Of a stretch of DNA of 30,707 bases, positions 23,714 to 30,707 are shown in pieces. The translations under genes and the position numbers were made by a program. The first letter of the stretch is position 1, and every line of letters starts with the position of its first letter. The notes beneath the pieces are model-generated. The model was not told where the DNA came from. It made no database searches and saw only the letters and a list, made by a program, of their open reading frames with translations. Source of the stretch: JBBKWQ01 sp037969115 (GTDB lineage: Bacteria; Actinomycetota; Acidimicrobiia; Acidimicrobiales; Ilumatobacteraceae); NCBI GenBank assembly GCA_037969115.1, contig JBBKWQ010000096.1, forward strand, positions 1 through 30,707, written 5' to 3'.

Positions 23714-25306
23714 TCACCGGTATTCGGCGAGCAGCCACCACTGCTGCTGTTCCACCGCGACCAGGAATGCGGTGTCGTCGCTGCTCACCAACTGCATTCG
23801 TGCCATCCGGCGATGCGATCCAGCGTCCCACCATCGCTGATCGAGGAGCCAGGGTCCGGCCCAGTCGACGATGGATCGGCGAGTGCGCCCCACGACCAAC
23901 TCGGACGGCTCGGCGCTGATCTCGCCACGACCTCCGATACGCAGTGACACACCGGATCGATCGACCAGCTCCACCGGAACGTCATGGACAGGGACGATTG
24001 CCGGCGCCGGCAGCGGAGATGCTCCGGGCCAGGGCCCGTCACCTGGCGAGAGACGCTTCCACGGATCGTCGAGGTCGACCGACACGGCCGGTACGAGCCG
24101 ATACCGCTCGGCCGGGAGGCGCCCACCACGCCATTCGGGGACGCAGACTGCTTGTTCTCCTGCCAGTCCGGTGAGCCGCGTGATGGCACGATGCGCTTGA
24201 TGGTCGGCTTGGGTACGACCTCCCCACAGGCCCAATTGCGAGCCGTTGTCGCCACACACCTCGTCTGGCACGAGTCTGAGCAGTTCGATTCCGCCGGTGA
24301 GTCCTCCCGGTTGTGATGCCCATCCTTCGAGTTGCCACCTGACCCGCTCGATCATGGCTGATGCCGACAGCCCGCCTTCCCGGTACCAGGCGCGTTCACA
24401 ACGTTCACCGTGTTCGGTCTCGATCAGTACCACCATCCTGGTGCAGACCCGACCCTCTCCGGCAAGGGATTCGAACAGTTCGTCGCCCAACTGCTTCGCC
24501 ACGAACACCACCATCTCGAGGTGTTCGACCGGATGCTCGAAAACCCGCTCGACAGAACGTTCGAGTGGTGGATCGTCGGCATCGGGGGGACGCTCGTCGA
24601 GGCCACTTGCCAAACGGTGTGCGTGCAAACCGAGTGTGCCGAAGCGGGCCAGCACATCAGCCGGCGGCAACGCGGCCAGGTCGCCCAGTGAGCGGATACC
24701 CAACCTGTTGAACAGATCGACAACATCGGCCGAGACCTCTCGGAGCTCACGCAGCCAACCCACTGACAACTCGCTCACGAACTGAGGCGATCGTCCAGGT
24801 TCGACCACTCGGGGAACTCGGTGACGCGCCGATTGCCGGGCGGCGATGGCTGAAGCCGTTCTCCCATCAGCGACCCCGACACCGATCGGCGTCGATACCA
24901 ATGCTGCGAGCATCTGCATCAGTTGTTGGACGAATGCATGGTCGCCACCGAAGTAGCGAGATGGTCCACGCGCAGCGAGACACAACCATCCGGGTTCGAC
25001 CACATCGATGCGAGGGGCCAGATCGCCAACCGCCCTGATGAGGGGCTCGAATTCCCGCGCATCGCGCGCCGGGTCTTCGGCGATGATGAGCAATTCGGGA
25101 CATGTCCGCTGGGCTACCCGTCGGCGATCGCCCAGACGGACACCCGCCTGTGATGCTGACGGGGAGCGGGCGACCACACGGTTGGCGTGAAAGACGGCAG
25201 CGGGCACGTGAGAGGCGATGCCGGCAGCGGTTACCGGCCAGTCCGGGCACCAGACCGTGACGATACGCGGCGACGTGTCGAGCTGGTTGGCCATCGACCC
25301 CGGCAT
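23714..25306 (-). CDS. imuB: ImuB, catalytically inactive Y-family polymerase homologue of the mutasome
   Basis: The 530-residue protein has Y-family palm and finger regions (VAQRTCPELLII, PRIDVVEPGWLCLAARG, GVGVADGRTASAIAAR) and an HhH region (LFNRLGIRSLGDLAALP). Where active Y-family enzymes begin with the metal-binding Asp (xDMDxFF), it reads VWCPDWPV, so no polymerase activity is expected. A beta-clamp-binding motif QLGLW lies near residue 357, the same place as in mycobacterial ImuB. In known systems ImuB is the hub that binds ImuA', DnaE2 and the clamp. The start at 25306 follows GGGGAGG with a 5-nt spacer; upstream in-frame sequence overlaps imuA' and is not used. The gap to imuA' is 23 bp. 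Confidence 0.9.
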   Translation of the reverse strand: MPGSMANQLDTSPRIVTVWCPDWPVTAAGIASHVPAAVFHANRVVARSPSASQAGVRLGDRRRVAQRTCPELLIIAEDPARDAREFEPLIRAVGDLAPRIDVVEPGWLCLAARGPSRYFGGDHAFVQQLMQMLAALVSTPIGVGVADGRTASAIAARQSARHRVPRVVEPGRSPQFVSELSVGWLRELREVSADVVDLFNRLGIRSLGDLAALPPADVLARFGTLGLHAHRLASGLDERPPDADDPPLERSVERVFEHPVEHLEMVVFVAKQLGDELFESLAGEGRVCTRMVVLIETEHGERCERAWYREGGLSASAMIERVRWQLEGWASQPGGLTGGIELLRLVPDEVCGDNGSQLGLWGGRTQADHQAHRAITRLTGLAGEQAVCVPEWRGGRLPAERYRLVPAVSVDLDDPWKRLSPGDGPWPGASPLPAPAIVPVHDVPVELVDRSGVSLRIGGRGEISAEPSELVVGRTRRSIVDWAGPWLLDQRWWDAGSHRRMARMQLVSSDDTAFLVAVEQQQWWLLAEYR

Positions 25307-25329
25307 GGATACCTCCCCGCCCGACCCAC

Positions 25330-26019
25330 TCAGCCGACCAACGCCATGTCGGACGATGGGTTGCTCACCAGGTTGACCGTTCCGACAGTTTCGGCTCGAC
25401 CGTTGGTGCCGGGGAGCCACAACTGGTCGGTGATGGGCCGAGGCATCCTCCTGCCGGCAAGGCGCAGTGTGACCTTCCTCCTCCGCAGGTGCCCGTGGCC
25501 CGCCCCCAAACCTTGCCACTGAGTGCTGACCGGCTCGAAGTTCAGATCGGATGAACCGGTCGAGTCGGCCCGATCACCGATGAACAGCACCACCGAACCG
25601 CTCGACCTGATGCGCTGTTGAACCTTGCGAACCACGCGGTCGGCCCCGGATGACCTCGGCAACCTCGTGACCACCAACTCGAAACCATCACATGCCGCGG
25701 CAACACGTTCTGCCCACTCGCCGGGACGAGTCGGGTCGGCGTCGACAGCGACGACCCGTTCGAGTGTGACCCCATACTGGTCGAGCGCCTCGATGCCGAT
25801 GGACGACACCCCGACGACGGCAACCCAAGAACCCAGCTCGACGGCACGCGAAGCCAACGCCAGGGCGGCAGACACCGCCACTCCCCCGGTACAGCCAACG
25901 GTGCGGCCACGGACCAGACCGTCGGGAAGCCAGGGCAAGAAGGCATCGTCGACGGCAAGGTTGCGGTCGAACGATGTGGTGAGACTTGCTCGAGAGAGCG
26001 GGGCGACGGCGAGATCCAT
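25330..26019 (-). CDS. imuA': ImuA' (RecA-like accessory protein of the mutasome)
   Basis: The 229-residue protein has the shortened RecA-like fold of ImuA'. The P-loop region reads GRTVGCTGGVAVSAALALA, without the GKT of a working Walker A. VAVVGVSSIGIEALDQYG, ERVVAVDADPTRPGEWAERV and VVLFIGDRADSTG are the following core strands. It probably does not hydrolyse ATP and acts as a partner of ImuB. ATG 26019 is chosen because TAGGGT lies 7 nt upstream; an ATG at 26106 would read back into the previous gene. The -10 overlaps the stop codon of the B12-binding regulator gene, and a LexA box abuts it. Confidence 0.88.
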   Translation of the reverse strand: MDLAVAPLSRASLTTSFDRNLAVDDAFLPWLPDGLVRGRTVGCTGGVAVSAALALASRAVELGSWVAVVGVSSIGIEALDQYGVTLERVVAVDADPTRPGEWAERVAAACDGFELVVTRLPRSSGADRVVRKVQQRIRSSGSVVLFIGDRADSTGSSDLNFEPVSTQWQGLGAGHGHLRRRKVTLRLAGRRMPRPITDQLWLPGTNGRAETVGTVNLVSNPSSDMALVG

Positions 26020-26026
26020 CACCCCC

Positions 26027-26032
26027 ACCCTA
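26027..26032 (-). promoter_or_regulatory. -10 element of imuA'-imuB (leaderless type)
   Basis: TAGGGT on the - strand lies 7 nt before ATG 26019. Its first three bases are also the TAG stop of the upstream regulator gene. Confidence 0.55.
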
Positions 26033-26941
26033 TCGAACGGGTGTTCGTTTACGCCAGAAGGCTGTGGGACTTCGCCGAAATTCTTCGACGACGACGGACA
26101 TCTCACTGGCTGAGCCGATCACCAGATGGGCTCCAATTGCGGCCAACTCGGATTCGGAACGCTCGTACAGACCCGAACCGCCCAGCAGGACCAACGTGTC
26201 GGGTGATGCCTCACGGATCGCCCTGCACGCGTCAGCGGCTGCGTCGAGGGTGCCCGGTGACGTGACCGACACCCCCATGGCGATCACATCGCCGTCCGCG
26301 GCAGCATGAGCGAAGGAATCCGGTGGGGTGTTCGGTCCGAGATCGATCACATCCCAGCCATCGAGACGAAGCAGATCGGAGAGCATCGCGAGCGGGATCC
26401 CGTGTTGCTCACCCGCGGGAGCACCGATGACGATCTTGCCGCGGCCGGGTCCGCGCCGAACGCACCGCTGACCGAGCCGACCCAGCAAGCGCAACGCAAC
26501 CGACGATGCGCGATGCTCGACCGCGACGTCGATACTGCCCGACTCCCATCGCTCACCGATCGAGACCAGCGCGGGCGAGAGGACGTTGAGATAGATGTCG
26601 TCGACTCCGGCACCCGACGTCTGCGCAGCCTCGACCACACCCCAGGCACCGGGGCCGTCGGCTGCAAGAAGGCGAGCCTCCAGACGTTCGGCCCACGGCG
26701 CGGCCATCTTGTCGAAGTCACGTTCCGATGCCGCTCCACGCGCTCCATGCGCTCCACGCGATGGGGTGGGCGATGTCGCGGACCCTTCCTGAAACGACTC
26801 GATGGCACTCCTGCTGACCTGCCACGACTTGCCGACCTTGGTCGCATCGAGCAGTCCGAGCCGTACGTAGCGATACACCGTCATGTAGTGCACACCGAGT
26901 TCCCCGGCCGCTTCGTGCAGCGTCAGGACGTCGGTTGGCAT
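26030..26941 (-). CDS. CarH/LitR-like B12-binding transcriptional regulator with excisionase-type HTH
   Basis: The 303-residue protein begins with a short helix-turn-helix of the excisionase/MerR type (LTLHEAAGELGVHYMTVYRYVRLGLL, about residues 6-50). A helical cap (about 75-155) and a cobalamin-binding Rossmann domain (about 168-290) follow. The cap holds W132-x9-E142-H143, the signature of CarH-type adenosyl-B12 photoreceptors (W131, E141, H142 in Thermus CarH). The lower ligand His is H180 in GEQHGIPL. Residue 133 is Glu where Thermus CarH has His132, the upper ligand in its light-exposed state. Known CarH proteins bind DNA in the dark and release it in light. The start is leaderless (TACCGT, 6-nt spacer). 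It stops 10 bp before imuA'. Confidence 0.85.
   Translation of the reverse strand: MPTDVLTLHEAAGELGVHYMTVYRYVRLGLLDATKVGKSWQVSRSAIESFQEGSATSPTPSRGAHGARGAASERDFDKMAAPWAERLEARLLAADGPGAWGVVEAAQTSGAGVDDIYLNVLSPALVSIGERWESGSIDVAVEHRASSVALRLLGRLGQRCVRRGPGRGKIVIGAPAGEQHGIPLAMLSDLLRLDGWDVIDLGPNTPPDSFAHAAADGDVIAMGVSVTSPGTLDAAADACRAIREASPDTLVLLGGSGLYERSESELAAIGAHLVIGSASEMSVVVEEFRRSPTAFWRKRTPVR
26033..26048. promoter_or_regulatory. LexA-binding SOS box at imuA'-imuB
   Basis: TCGAACGGGTGTTCGT matches TCGAAC-N4-GTTCGA at 11 of 12 positions and directly abuts the -10 of imuA'. It lies inside the last codons of the B12-binding regulator gene. Confidence 0.9.
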
Positions 26942-26947
26942 GTCTGC

Positions 26948-26953
26948 ACGGTA
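26948..26953 (-). promoter_or_regulatory. -10 element of the B12-binding regulator gene (leaderless type)
   Basis: TACCGT on the - strand lies 6 nt before ATG 26941. Confidence 0.55.
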
Positions 26954-26960
26954 TGACGGA

Positions 26961-26976
26961 TTGCTCTGCCTTGCTC
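26961..26976. promoter_or_regulatory. Direct repeats of 10-bp period in the B12 regulator promoter, candidate operator
   Basis: TTGCTC occurs at 26961-26966 and 26971-26976 (GAGCAA on the gene's strand). The distal copy occupies the -35 place (17 nt from the -10) and the other lies in the spacer. Known CarH operators are direct repeats near one helical turn apart over the promoter. Autoregulation is inferred. Confidence 0.4.
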
Positions 26977-27009
26977 ACTCGTCCGCAAGATCGGTAGGTG
27001 ATCGGCGAC

Positions 27010-27468
27010 TCAACCGCCGCGGGCGGCAAGCCGCTCGCGGCCGAGACGGCTGCGCTCGAGCAGGTTTGCCGGGACGAGCTTGGCCGCTTCGGACAGCTCT
27101 CCGTCGCCACCTGCCGATGCGTCACCACCCGACGTGACTTCTTCCGGAGGTTGCAGATCTTCGAACGAGGGCGGCTCGACTCCAGCCTTCCAGTACATGT
27201 ACATGTCTCGGATGATCTCGCTCAGGCCCGTCGAGTCGAATCCCTTTTCGATGTCGACGGTGACGATGTTGCCGTAGATGTGCACCGCCGCCACCCGGCC
27301 GGTGGCGAAGAGCTGGCGTGCAAGTGACGCAGAAGGGTTCGGCCCGAAGGCATCGAGCACCGAGTTGAACCGCTCGTGGCCTTGCCCCGACAACGACCGA
27401 TTGATTTCGAACCGCACCACGCCAGGTGTGGTACTCGGCTTTTCGACGACACCGACGAGCTGACCCAT
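27010..27468 (-). CDS. NifU/Nfu N-terminal-domain-like protein
   Basis: The 152-residue protein resembles the scaffold Nfu/NifU N-terminal domain: STTPGVVRFEINRSL, NPSASLARQLFATGRVAAVHIYGNIVTVDIEKGFD. This parallels the Nfu_N phrase where a small residue gain gives a 'SPLA..LF.I.GV..V....I.V' pattern. There is no CxxC iron-sulfur motif, so it is not a complete Nfu scaffold. The C-terminal third is Gly/Glu-rich, then a basic helix. It may support iron-sulfur assembly, but that is not shown. The start follows TAGCGT by 9 nt. It is divergent from the potassium uptake operon. Confidence 0.55.
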   Translation of the reverse strand: MGQLVGVVEKPSTTPGVVRFEINRSLSGQGHERFNSVLDAFGPNPSASLARQLFATGRVAAVHIYGNIVTVDIEKGFDSTGLSEIIRDMYMYWKAGVEPPSFEDLQPPEEVTSGGDASAGGDGELSEAAKLVPANLLERSRLGRERLAARGG

Positions 27469-27477
27469 AGGCGTGCC

Positions 27478-27483
27478 ACGCTA
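27478..27483 (-). promoter_or_regulatory. -10-like element of the NifU-like gene
   Basis: TAGCGT on the - strand lies 9 nt before ATG 27468. The spacing is slightly longer than at the other sites. Confidence 0.35.
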
Positions 27484-27511
27484 GCGCCCGGCATCGACCG
27501 GGACCGATTCC

Positions 27512-27531
27512 TCAGGTGGTCACACGCCTGA
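27512..27531. promoter_or_regulatory. Inverted repeat between the NifU-like gene and ktrB
   Basis: TCAGGTG (27512-27518) and CGCCTGA (27525-27531) form a 7-bp inverted repeat with one mismatch and a 6-nt spacer in the shared promoter region. It may be an operator; the evidence is weak. Confidence 0.25.
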
Positions 27532-27560
27532 CCCATGAGCTCGGCTACAAACAGGAGGGA

Positions 27561-27566
27561 TAGCCT
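27561..27566 (+). promoter_or_regulatory. -10 element of ktrB (leaderless type)
   Basis: TAGCCT lies 6 nt before GTG 27573. An AGGAGG at 27553-27558 is too far from the GTG to be a normal ribosome site. Confidence 0.5.
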
Positions 27567-27572
27567 GCCGCC

Positions 27573-28913
27573 GTGCGATTTCGGCGCCTTCTCAACGCGG
27601 CTAGTCCGTCACAGTTGGTCGTCGGCTCGTTCGTCACGCTCATCTTGTTCGGCACGGCGCTGCTCCGACTCCCCTTCGCAGTCGACTCCGGTTCGAAGCA
27701 CCCCGGCCTGCTCAACTCGCTGTTCACGGCCACGTCCGCTTCGACCGTCACCGGACTCGGCACGGTCGACATCACGGTGTTCTCGCTGTACGGCGAGTTG
27801 GTGTTGCTGTTCCTCATCCAGGTGGGTGGCTTCGGCATCATGACGATCGGTTCCGTGCTGGCGCTCGTCGCATCACGTCGAGTCGGTCTGCGTCAGCGAA
27901 TCCGGGCACAGACCGAGATCGGTGCGGTCGACCACGGCGAGCTTCGGCGACTCGTTCGCGCCATCGGCATGATCACGCTGTTCGTGGAATCCTCGTTGGC
28001 ACTCATTCTGTTCCTGAGGTTCTGGCACCTTGGCACCGAATCGCCGGGCAGGGCGCTCTACAGCGGCATCTTCCATTCGGTCTCGTCGTTCAACAACGCC
28101 GGCATCTCGCTCTACCCCGACTCGATGGTGCGGTTCGCAGCCGACCCCACCGTGATCATTCCGATTTCTGCCGCGTTCGTGGTCGGCGGCCTCGGATTTC
28201 CGGTGCTGGTCGAGCTGCGGCGCGGCCACTCGCCAAGGCGTTGGTCGCTGCACACTCGCATCACGCTCCTCGCGACGGCGATCCTGCTCGCGGTCGGACC
28301 GCTGGTGGTGCTCACGTTCGAATGGACGAATCCGCTCACGCTCGGTCCGATGCCGGTGCACGACAAGCTCACTGCAGCCTGGTTCCAAGGAGTCTCACCA
28401 CGAACTGCGGGGTTCAACTCGATCGACATCGGCAGCATGCACGGCGCGACCCTGCTCATCATCACGGCGCTGATGTTCATCGGTGCCGGCCCGGCGTCGA
28501 CCAGCGGCGGCATCAAAGTCACCACCTTTGCCGTGCTCGGCTACGTGATGTGGGCCGAGGTGAAGGGCACCCGGGACGTGAACATGTTCCGGAGGCGATT
28601 GAGCGATGTGGTCATCCGGCAGGCGATCACGGTGGCTCTGCTGTCGGTCACCATCGTGTTCGGCACCGGCTTGGCGCTGGAAGCGATATCGCCGTTCTCG
28701 TTCACCGAGACGGTCTTCGAAGCGGCGTCGGCGTTCGGAACGGTCGGACTGTCAACGGGTATCACCGCAGCACTCCCCGGTGTCGGTCAGTTTCTGTTGA
28801 TCCTGGTGATGCTGGCCGGACGTGTCGGACCCATCACGTTCGTGACTGCAATTGCGCTGAGCGAGCGGACCCGCGCGTACCGTTATCCCGAGGAGCGACC
28901 GATCATTGGCTAA
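27573..28913 (+). CDS. ktrB: KtrB/TrkH-family potassium transporter, membrane subunit
   Basis: The 446-residue protein has the four membrane-pore-membrane repeats of the Trk/Ktr/HKT superfamily. The filter segments are visible in order: STVTGLGTVD, SSFNNAGISLY, SPRTAGFNSID and GTVGLSTGI, each with the essential Gly. The intramembrane-loop segment IGAGPASTSGGIKVTTF is present. The length favours KtrB-like over long TrkH proteins. It moves potassium, driven by sodium or the membrane potential, and is gated by the KtrA-type partner. The start is GTG 27573, leaderless. It overlaps the next gene by 8 bp. Confidence 0.93.
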   Translation: MRFRRLLNAASPSQLVVGSFVTLILFGTALLRLPFAVDSGSKHPGLLNSLFTATSASTVTGLGTVDITVFSLYGELVLLFLIQVGGFGIMTIGSVLALVASRRVGLRQRIRAQTEIGAVDHGELRRLVRAIGMITLFVESSLALILFLRFWHLGTESPGRALYSGIFHSVSSFNNAGISLYPDSMVRFAADPTVIIPISAAFVVGGLGFPVLVELRRGHSPRRWSLHTRITLLATAILLAVGPLVVLTFEWTNPLTLGPMPVHDKLTAAWFQGVSPRTAGFNSIDIGSMHGATLLIITALMFIGAGPASTSGGIKVTTFAVLGYVMWAEVKGTRDVNMFRRRLSDVVIRQAITVALLSVTIVFGTGLALEAISPFSFTETVFEAASAFGTVGLSTGITAALPGVGQFLLILVMLAGRVGPITFVTAIALSERTRAYRYPEERPIIG

Positions 28914-29616
28914 TAAAATCATTCACAGCATGTTGAGCGGCCTCGGCCCCTCTCAGGTCGGGCACGAGGGCGAGATCGTGGTGATCGGGCTCGGGCGATT
29001 CGGCTCGGCGTTGTCGCGCACGCTCGTCGACATGGACTACGAGGTGCTCGGTGTCGATGCCGACCCCCAACTGGTGCAGGAGCACAAGGGCATCCTCACC
29101 CACGTGGTCGAAGCCGACTCGACCAACGTGCGCACGCTCCGCCAGATCGGTGTTGCCGATGCGGTCACGGCAGTGGTGTGCATCGGGACCGGCGTAGAGG
29201 CCAGCGTGCTCACCACAGCGGCGCTGGTCGACATGGGTGTCCGCAACATCTGGGCCAAGGCGATCACCGACGCTCACGGCAACATCCTGCAGCGTGTCGG
29301 CGCCCATCACGTGGTGTTTCCCGAGGCCGAGATGGGCGCCCGCGTGGCACACCTGGTGACCGGGTCGATGCTCGAGTACATCGCGCTCGGCGACGATTTC
29401 GAGATCATCGAGACGGGCGTTCCGTCGAATGTGGTCGGCACCACGCTCGGCGAGGCCGCGTTGCGGGCCAAGTACCGCGTCACGGTCGTGTGCATCAAAC
29501 CGTCGGGCGGCCAGTTCACCTACGCCGAGCGTGACACGGTGCTCGGGCGTCACGACCTCATCGTCGTGGCCGGTTATCGCGAAGACATCGAACGGTTCGT
29601 CAACGATTCGGGCTGA
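28906..29616 (+). CDS. ktrA: KtrA/TrkA-type regulatory subunit of the potassium transporter (RCK domains)
   Basis: The 236-residue cytoplasmic protein has an RCK_N Rossmann domain with VVIGLGRFGSALSRTL (GxGxxG, nucleotide binding) and the acidic strand end VLGVDAD. A C-terminal RCK_C domain starts near residue 155 (FEIIETGVPSNVVGTTL). In known systems an octameric ring of KtrA opens KtrB according to bound ATP or ADP, and RCK_C often binds c-di-AMP. Start is TTG 28906, overlapping the ktrB stop (TTGGCTAA); AGGAG lies about 10 nt upstream (28891-28895). The pair is complete. Confidence 0.92.
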   Translation: MANKIIHSMLSGLGPSQVGHEGEIVVIGLGRFGSALSRTLVDMDYEVLGVDADPQLVQEHKGILTHVVEADSTNVRTLRQIGVADAVTAVVCIGTGVEASVLTTAALVDMGVRNIWAKAITDAHGNILQRVGAHHVVFPEAEMGARVAHLVTGSMLEYIALGDDFEIIETGVPSNVVGTTLGEAALRAKYRVTVVCIKPSGGQFTYAERDTVLGRHDLIVVAGYREDIERFVNDSG

Positions 29617-29670
29617 CGTCAGCTCCGTTCACACATCGTCGCCTCATCGAGCGCGCAGACCTGATCGATG

Positions 29671-30069
29671 TCAGCCGAGCGGCTTCATGAACGACCAGAG
29701 GTGTCCTTCGAGATCGACCGCGCTGTACTCGCGGTATCCGTACGGTTGATCGACCGGCTCGTAGCGAATCGTCGCTCCCTCACCCGACGAGAAGCGGTAG
29801 TGCGCGTCGACGTCGTCGACCATCACGGCCATGGTGCCGGTCGCTCCACCGAGATGGTTCGGTGACTTCAAGCCGAACGGTTCCGATTCGGTGTGGAGCC
29901 AGCACTCACCGTCGCCGACCTGGATCTCACCGTGCACGACGTTGCCCTCGGGATCGCGGGTGAGTTCACCGGGCCCGAACCCGAAGACACTGGTCAGGTA
30001 GTTGAACGCCGCTTCGATGTCGGCGTAGACGAGGATCGCGATGCGGCGGTTGAGCGTGGTTTCCAACAT
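29671..30069 (-). CDS. VOC (glyoxalase/bleomycin-resistance fold) family protein
   Basis: The 132-residue protein shows the paired beta-alpha-beta-beta-beta units of the VOC fold: ILVYADIEAAFNYLTSVFGF near the start, GEIQVGDGECWLHTESE in the middle, then VMVDDVDAHYRFSSGEGA and YREYSAVDLEGHLWSF at the end. Metal ligands of glyoxalase I are not clear, so an enzyme role is uncertain; the YREYSAVDLEGH phrase is typical of PhnB-like or antibiotic-binding members. ATG 30069 is chosen for GGAGGAC 8 nt upstream. ATG 30075 is nearly equal; ATG 30144 adds 25 residues. The 164 bp upstream hold no other feature I can support. Confidence 0.75.
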   Translation of the reverse strand: MLETTLNRRIAILVYADIEAAFNYLTSVFGFGPGELTRDPEGNVVHGEIQVGDGECWLHTESEPFGLKSPNHLGGATGTMAVMVDDVDAHYRFSSGEGATIRYEPVDQPYGYREYSAVDLEGHLWSFMKPLG

Positions 30070-30233
30070 GGTCATGTCCTCCAGGACACTCAGGAGGTCA
30101 CCGGTGGTGTCCTCGTTCGATTCCAGTGTTCCGACGAGCTTCATCAGTCGGCCGCGTCACCGGGTCTGGGCGGAGAGGCGAGCCTCGACGTGGCGGCGAT
30201 GTCGTCGACGCGGGACTCCATCCAGCGACGAAC

Positions 30234-30707
30234 TCACTCCATGAAGTAGCCGGTGATGTCGACGATGAAGTGGGTTTGTCCGGTCGGTCCGGACTGGACG
30301 TTGATGAATCCGCGTTCCTCGAACGCATCGCCCACGCCGACGATTCCGCCGTTGGCAAGCTCCTGACCGGGCGTCGTCCAGTTGATGGACGAGTTTCCCG
30401 GCCACGTGGAACCGGTCGGAAAGAGGGCCAGGTAACCACTCCCGACCGTGCCGGTGATCGTGAGTGTGTAGGCCACCGCAACGAGGTTCTCGGTCGGAAT
30501 CATGGTGTCGCAATTTCCATCTGTGGCGACGTCGACGATCTTCGTGTCGTTGGCGACGATCGGCCCGGGCTCGCCGGTACAGACGGTCAGCGAACGACTG
30601 TCGAAGGCGCGGTACGGGGTGACCGCGACGAAGGTCGCGCCGGCCGTCGGAGCGGCAAGGGCCTCAGCACTCTGACCGCCCGACCGTGAGGCGGGGCTGT
30701 TCGCGCC
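30234..30707 (-). CDS. C-terminal end of a secreted DTR-type surface protein, truncated by window edge
   Basis: The visible 157 residues form one domain that starts with FVAVTPYRAFDSRS, runs through VANDTKIVDVA and AVAYTLTITGTVGSGYLALFPTG, and ends FIVDITGYF before the stop. This repeat unit ('PxRxxDTR ... DxxGYF') is common in large secreted actinobacterial surface proteins. The part before it is Ala/Ser/Gly-rich like a linker. The N-terminus, any signal peptide and other repeats are beyond the window. The stop is at 30234, 164 bp after the VOC gene's start. Its role is probably at the cell surface; its ligand is not known. Confidence 0.65.
   Translation of the reverse strand, partial: GANSPASRSGGQSAEALAAPTAGATFVAVTPYRAFDSRSLTVCTGEPGPIVANDTKIVDVATDGNCDTMIPTENLVAVAYTLTITGTVGSGYLALFPTGSTWPGNSSINWTTPGQELANGGIVGVGDAFEERGFINVQSGPTGQTHFIVDITGYFME

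Noticed and set aside
23714..25519. A longer ImuB starting at 25519
   Set aside because: The added 71 residues overlap the imuA' gene and lack protein-like character. The start at 25306 has a good ribosome site and gives the usual ImuB beginning.
27469..27572. A c-di-AMP riboswitch before the potassium uptake genes
   Set aside because: The -10 is 6 nt before the GTG, so the message has no leader. The 104-bp gap is too short and lacks the expected helices.
1..30707. CRISPR arrays, insertion sequences, phage genes, tRNA or rRNA genes
   Set aside because: No regular repeat-spacer pattern, transposase or integrase frame, or cloverleaf was found. Base composition looks even throughout, with no sign of a transferred island.

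Overview
The window is high-GC DNA with tightly packed genes on both strands and no gene-free stretch over 300 bp. The style suggests an actinobacterium, and the gene set fits Acidimicrobiia, perhaps an Ilumatobacter-like marine or soil organism. The evidence is: DUF3039 and DUF4031 proteins, actinobacterial-type LexA boxes, a DnaE2/ImuB/ImuA' mutasome, DTR-type surface proteins, and many genes whose start codon lies 6-7 nt after a TANNNT -10 box (leaderless transcription). The taxon is inference. I see no tRNA, rRNA, CRISPR array, insertion sequence or prophage.

Layout. 1-365 (-): N-terminal end of a leucyl aminopeptidase, cut by the window edge. 593-5590 (+): a complete aapJQMP-type uptake operon for polar amino acids. 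5639-6514 (+): membrane-anchored YceI protein. 6553-10134 (-): a heterodimeric ABC exporter whose first half is frameshifted. 10161-10421 (+): small GlsB/YeaQ-type membrane protein. 10543-10899 (-): an ArsC-family gene with an in-frame TGA exactly at the catalytic cysteine and a SECIS-like hairpin after it. 10954-12339 (+): unknown polytopic membrane protein. 12427-12852 (+): degenerate RadC/JAB-like protein. 12838-13122 (-): DUF4031. 13157-13804 (+): HD-type hydrolase. 13974-15305 (+): M20 peptidase. 15312-15986 (-): Fe-S protein. 16049-17304 (+): DUF3039, NUDIX and Roadblock proteins.

17305-26941 holds a DNA-damage tolerance region. It contains dnaE2 (-), a DUF1023-type hydrolase (-), a NUDIX hydrolase (-), a divergent orphan winged-helix response regulator (+), then imuB and imuA' (-), headed by a gene for a CarH-like B12-binding transcription factor (-). 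LexA (SOS) boxes lie at the promoters of dnaE2 and of imuA'-imuB. Known biology of the DnaE2/ImuB/ImuA' system says these three act together in damage-induced mutagenic translesion synthesis. The new element here is a light-sensor-type B12 regulator placed directly upstream of imuA'.

27010-27468 (-) is a NifU N-terminal-like protein. 27573-29616 (+) is a KtrB/KtrA-type potassium uptake pair with overlapping genes. 29671-30069 (-) is a VOC/glyoxalase-fold protein, and 30234-30707 (-) is the C-terminal end of a secreted surface protein cut by the window edge.

The most noteworthy candidates are the selenocysteine-type ArsC homologue, the B12 photoreceptor-like gene joined to the SOS mutasome operon, helical-phase direct repeats in two regulator promoters, a mutually exclusive stem structure in the 10454-10535 convergent intergenic region, and the recurrent leaderless promoter architecture.
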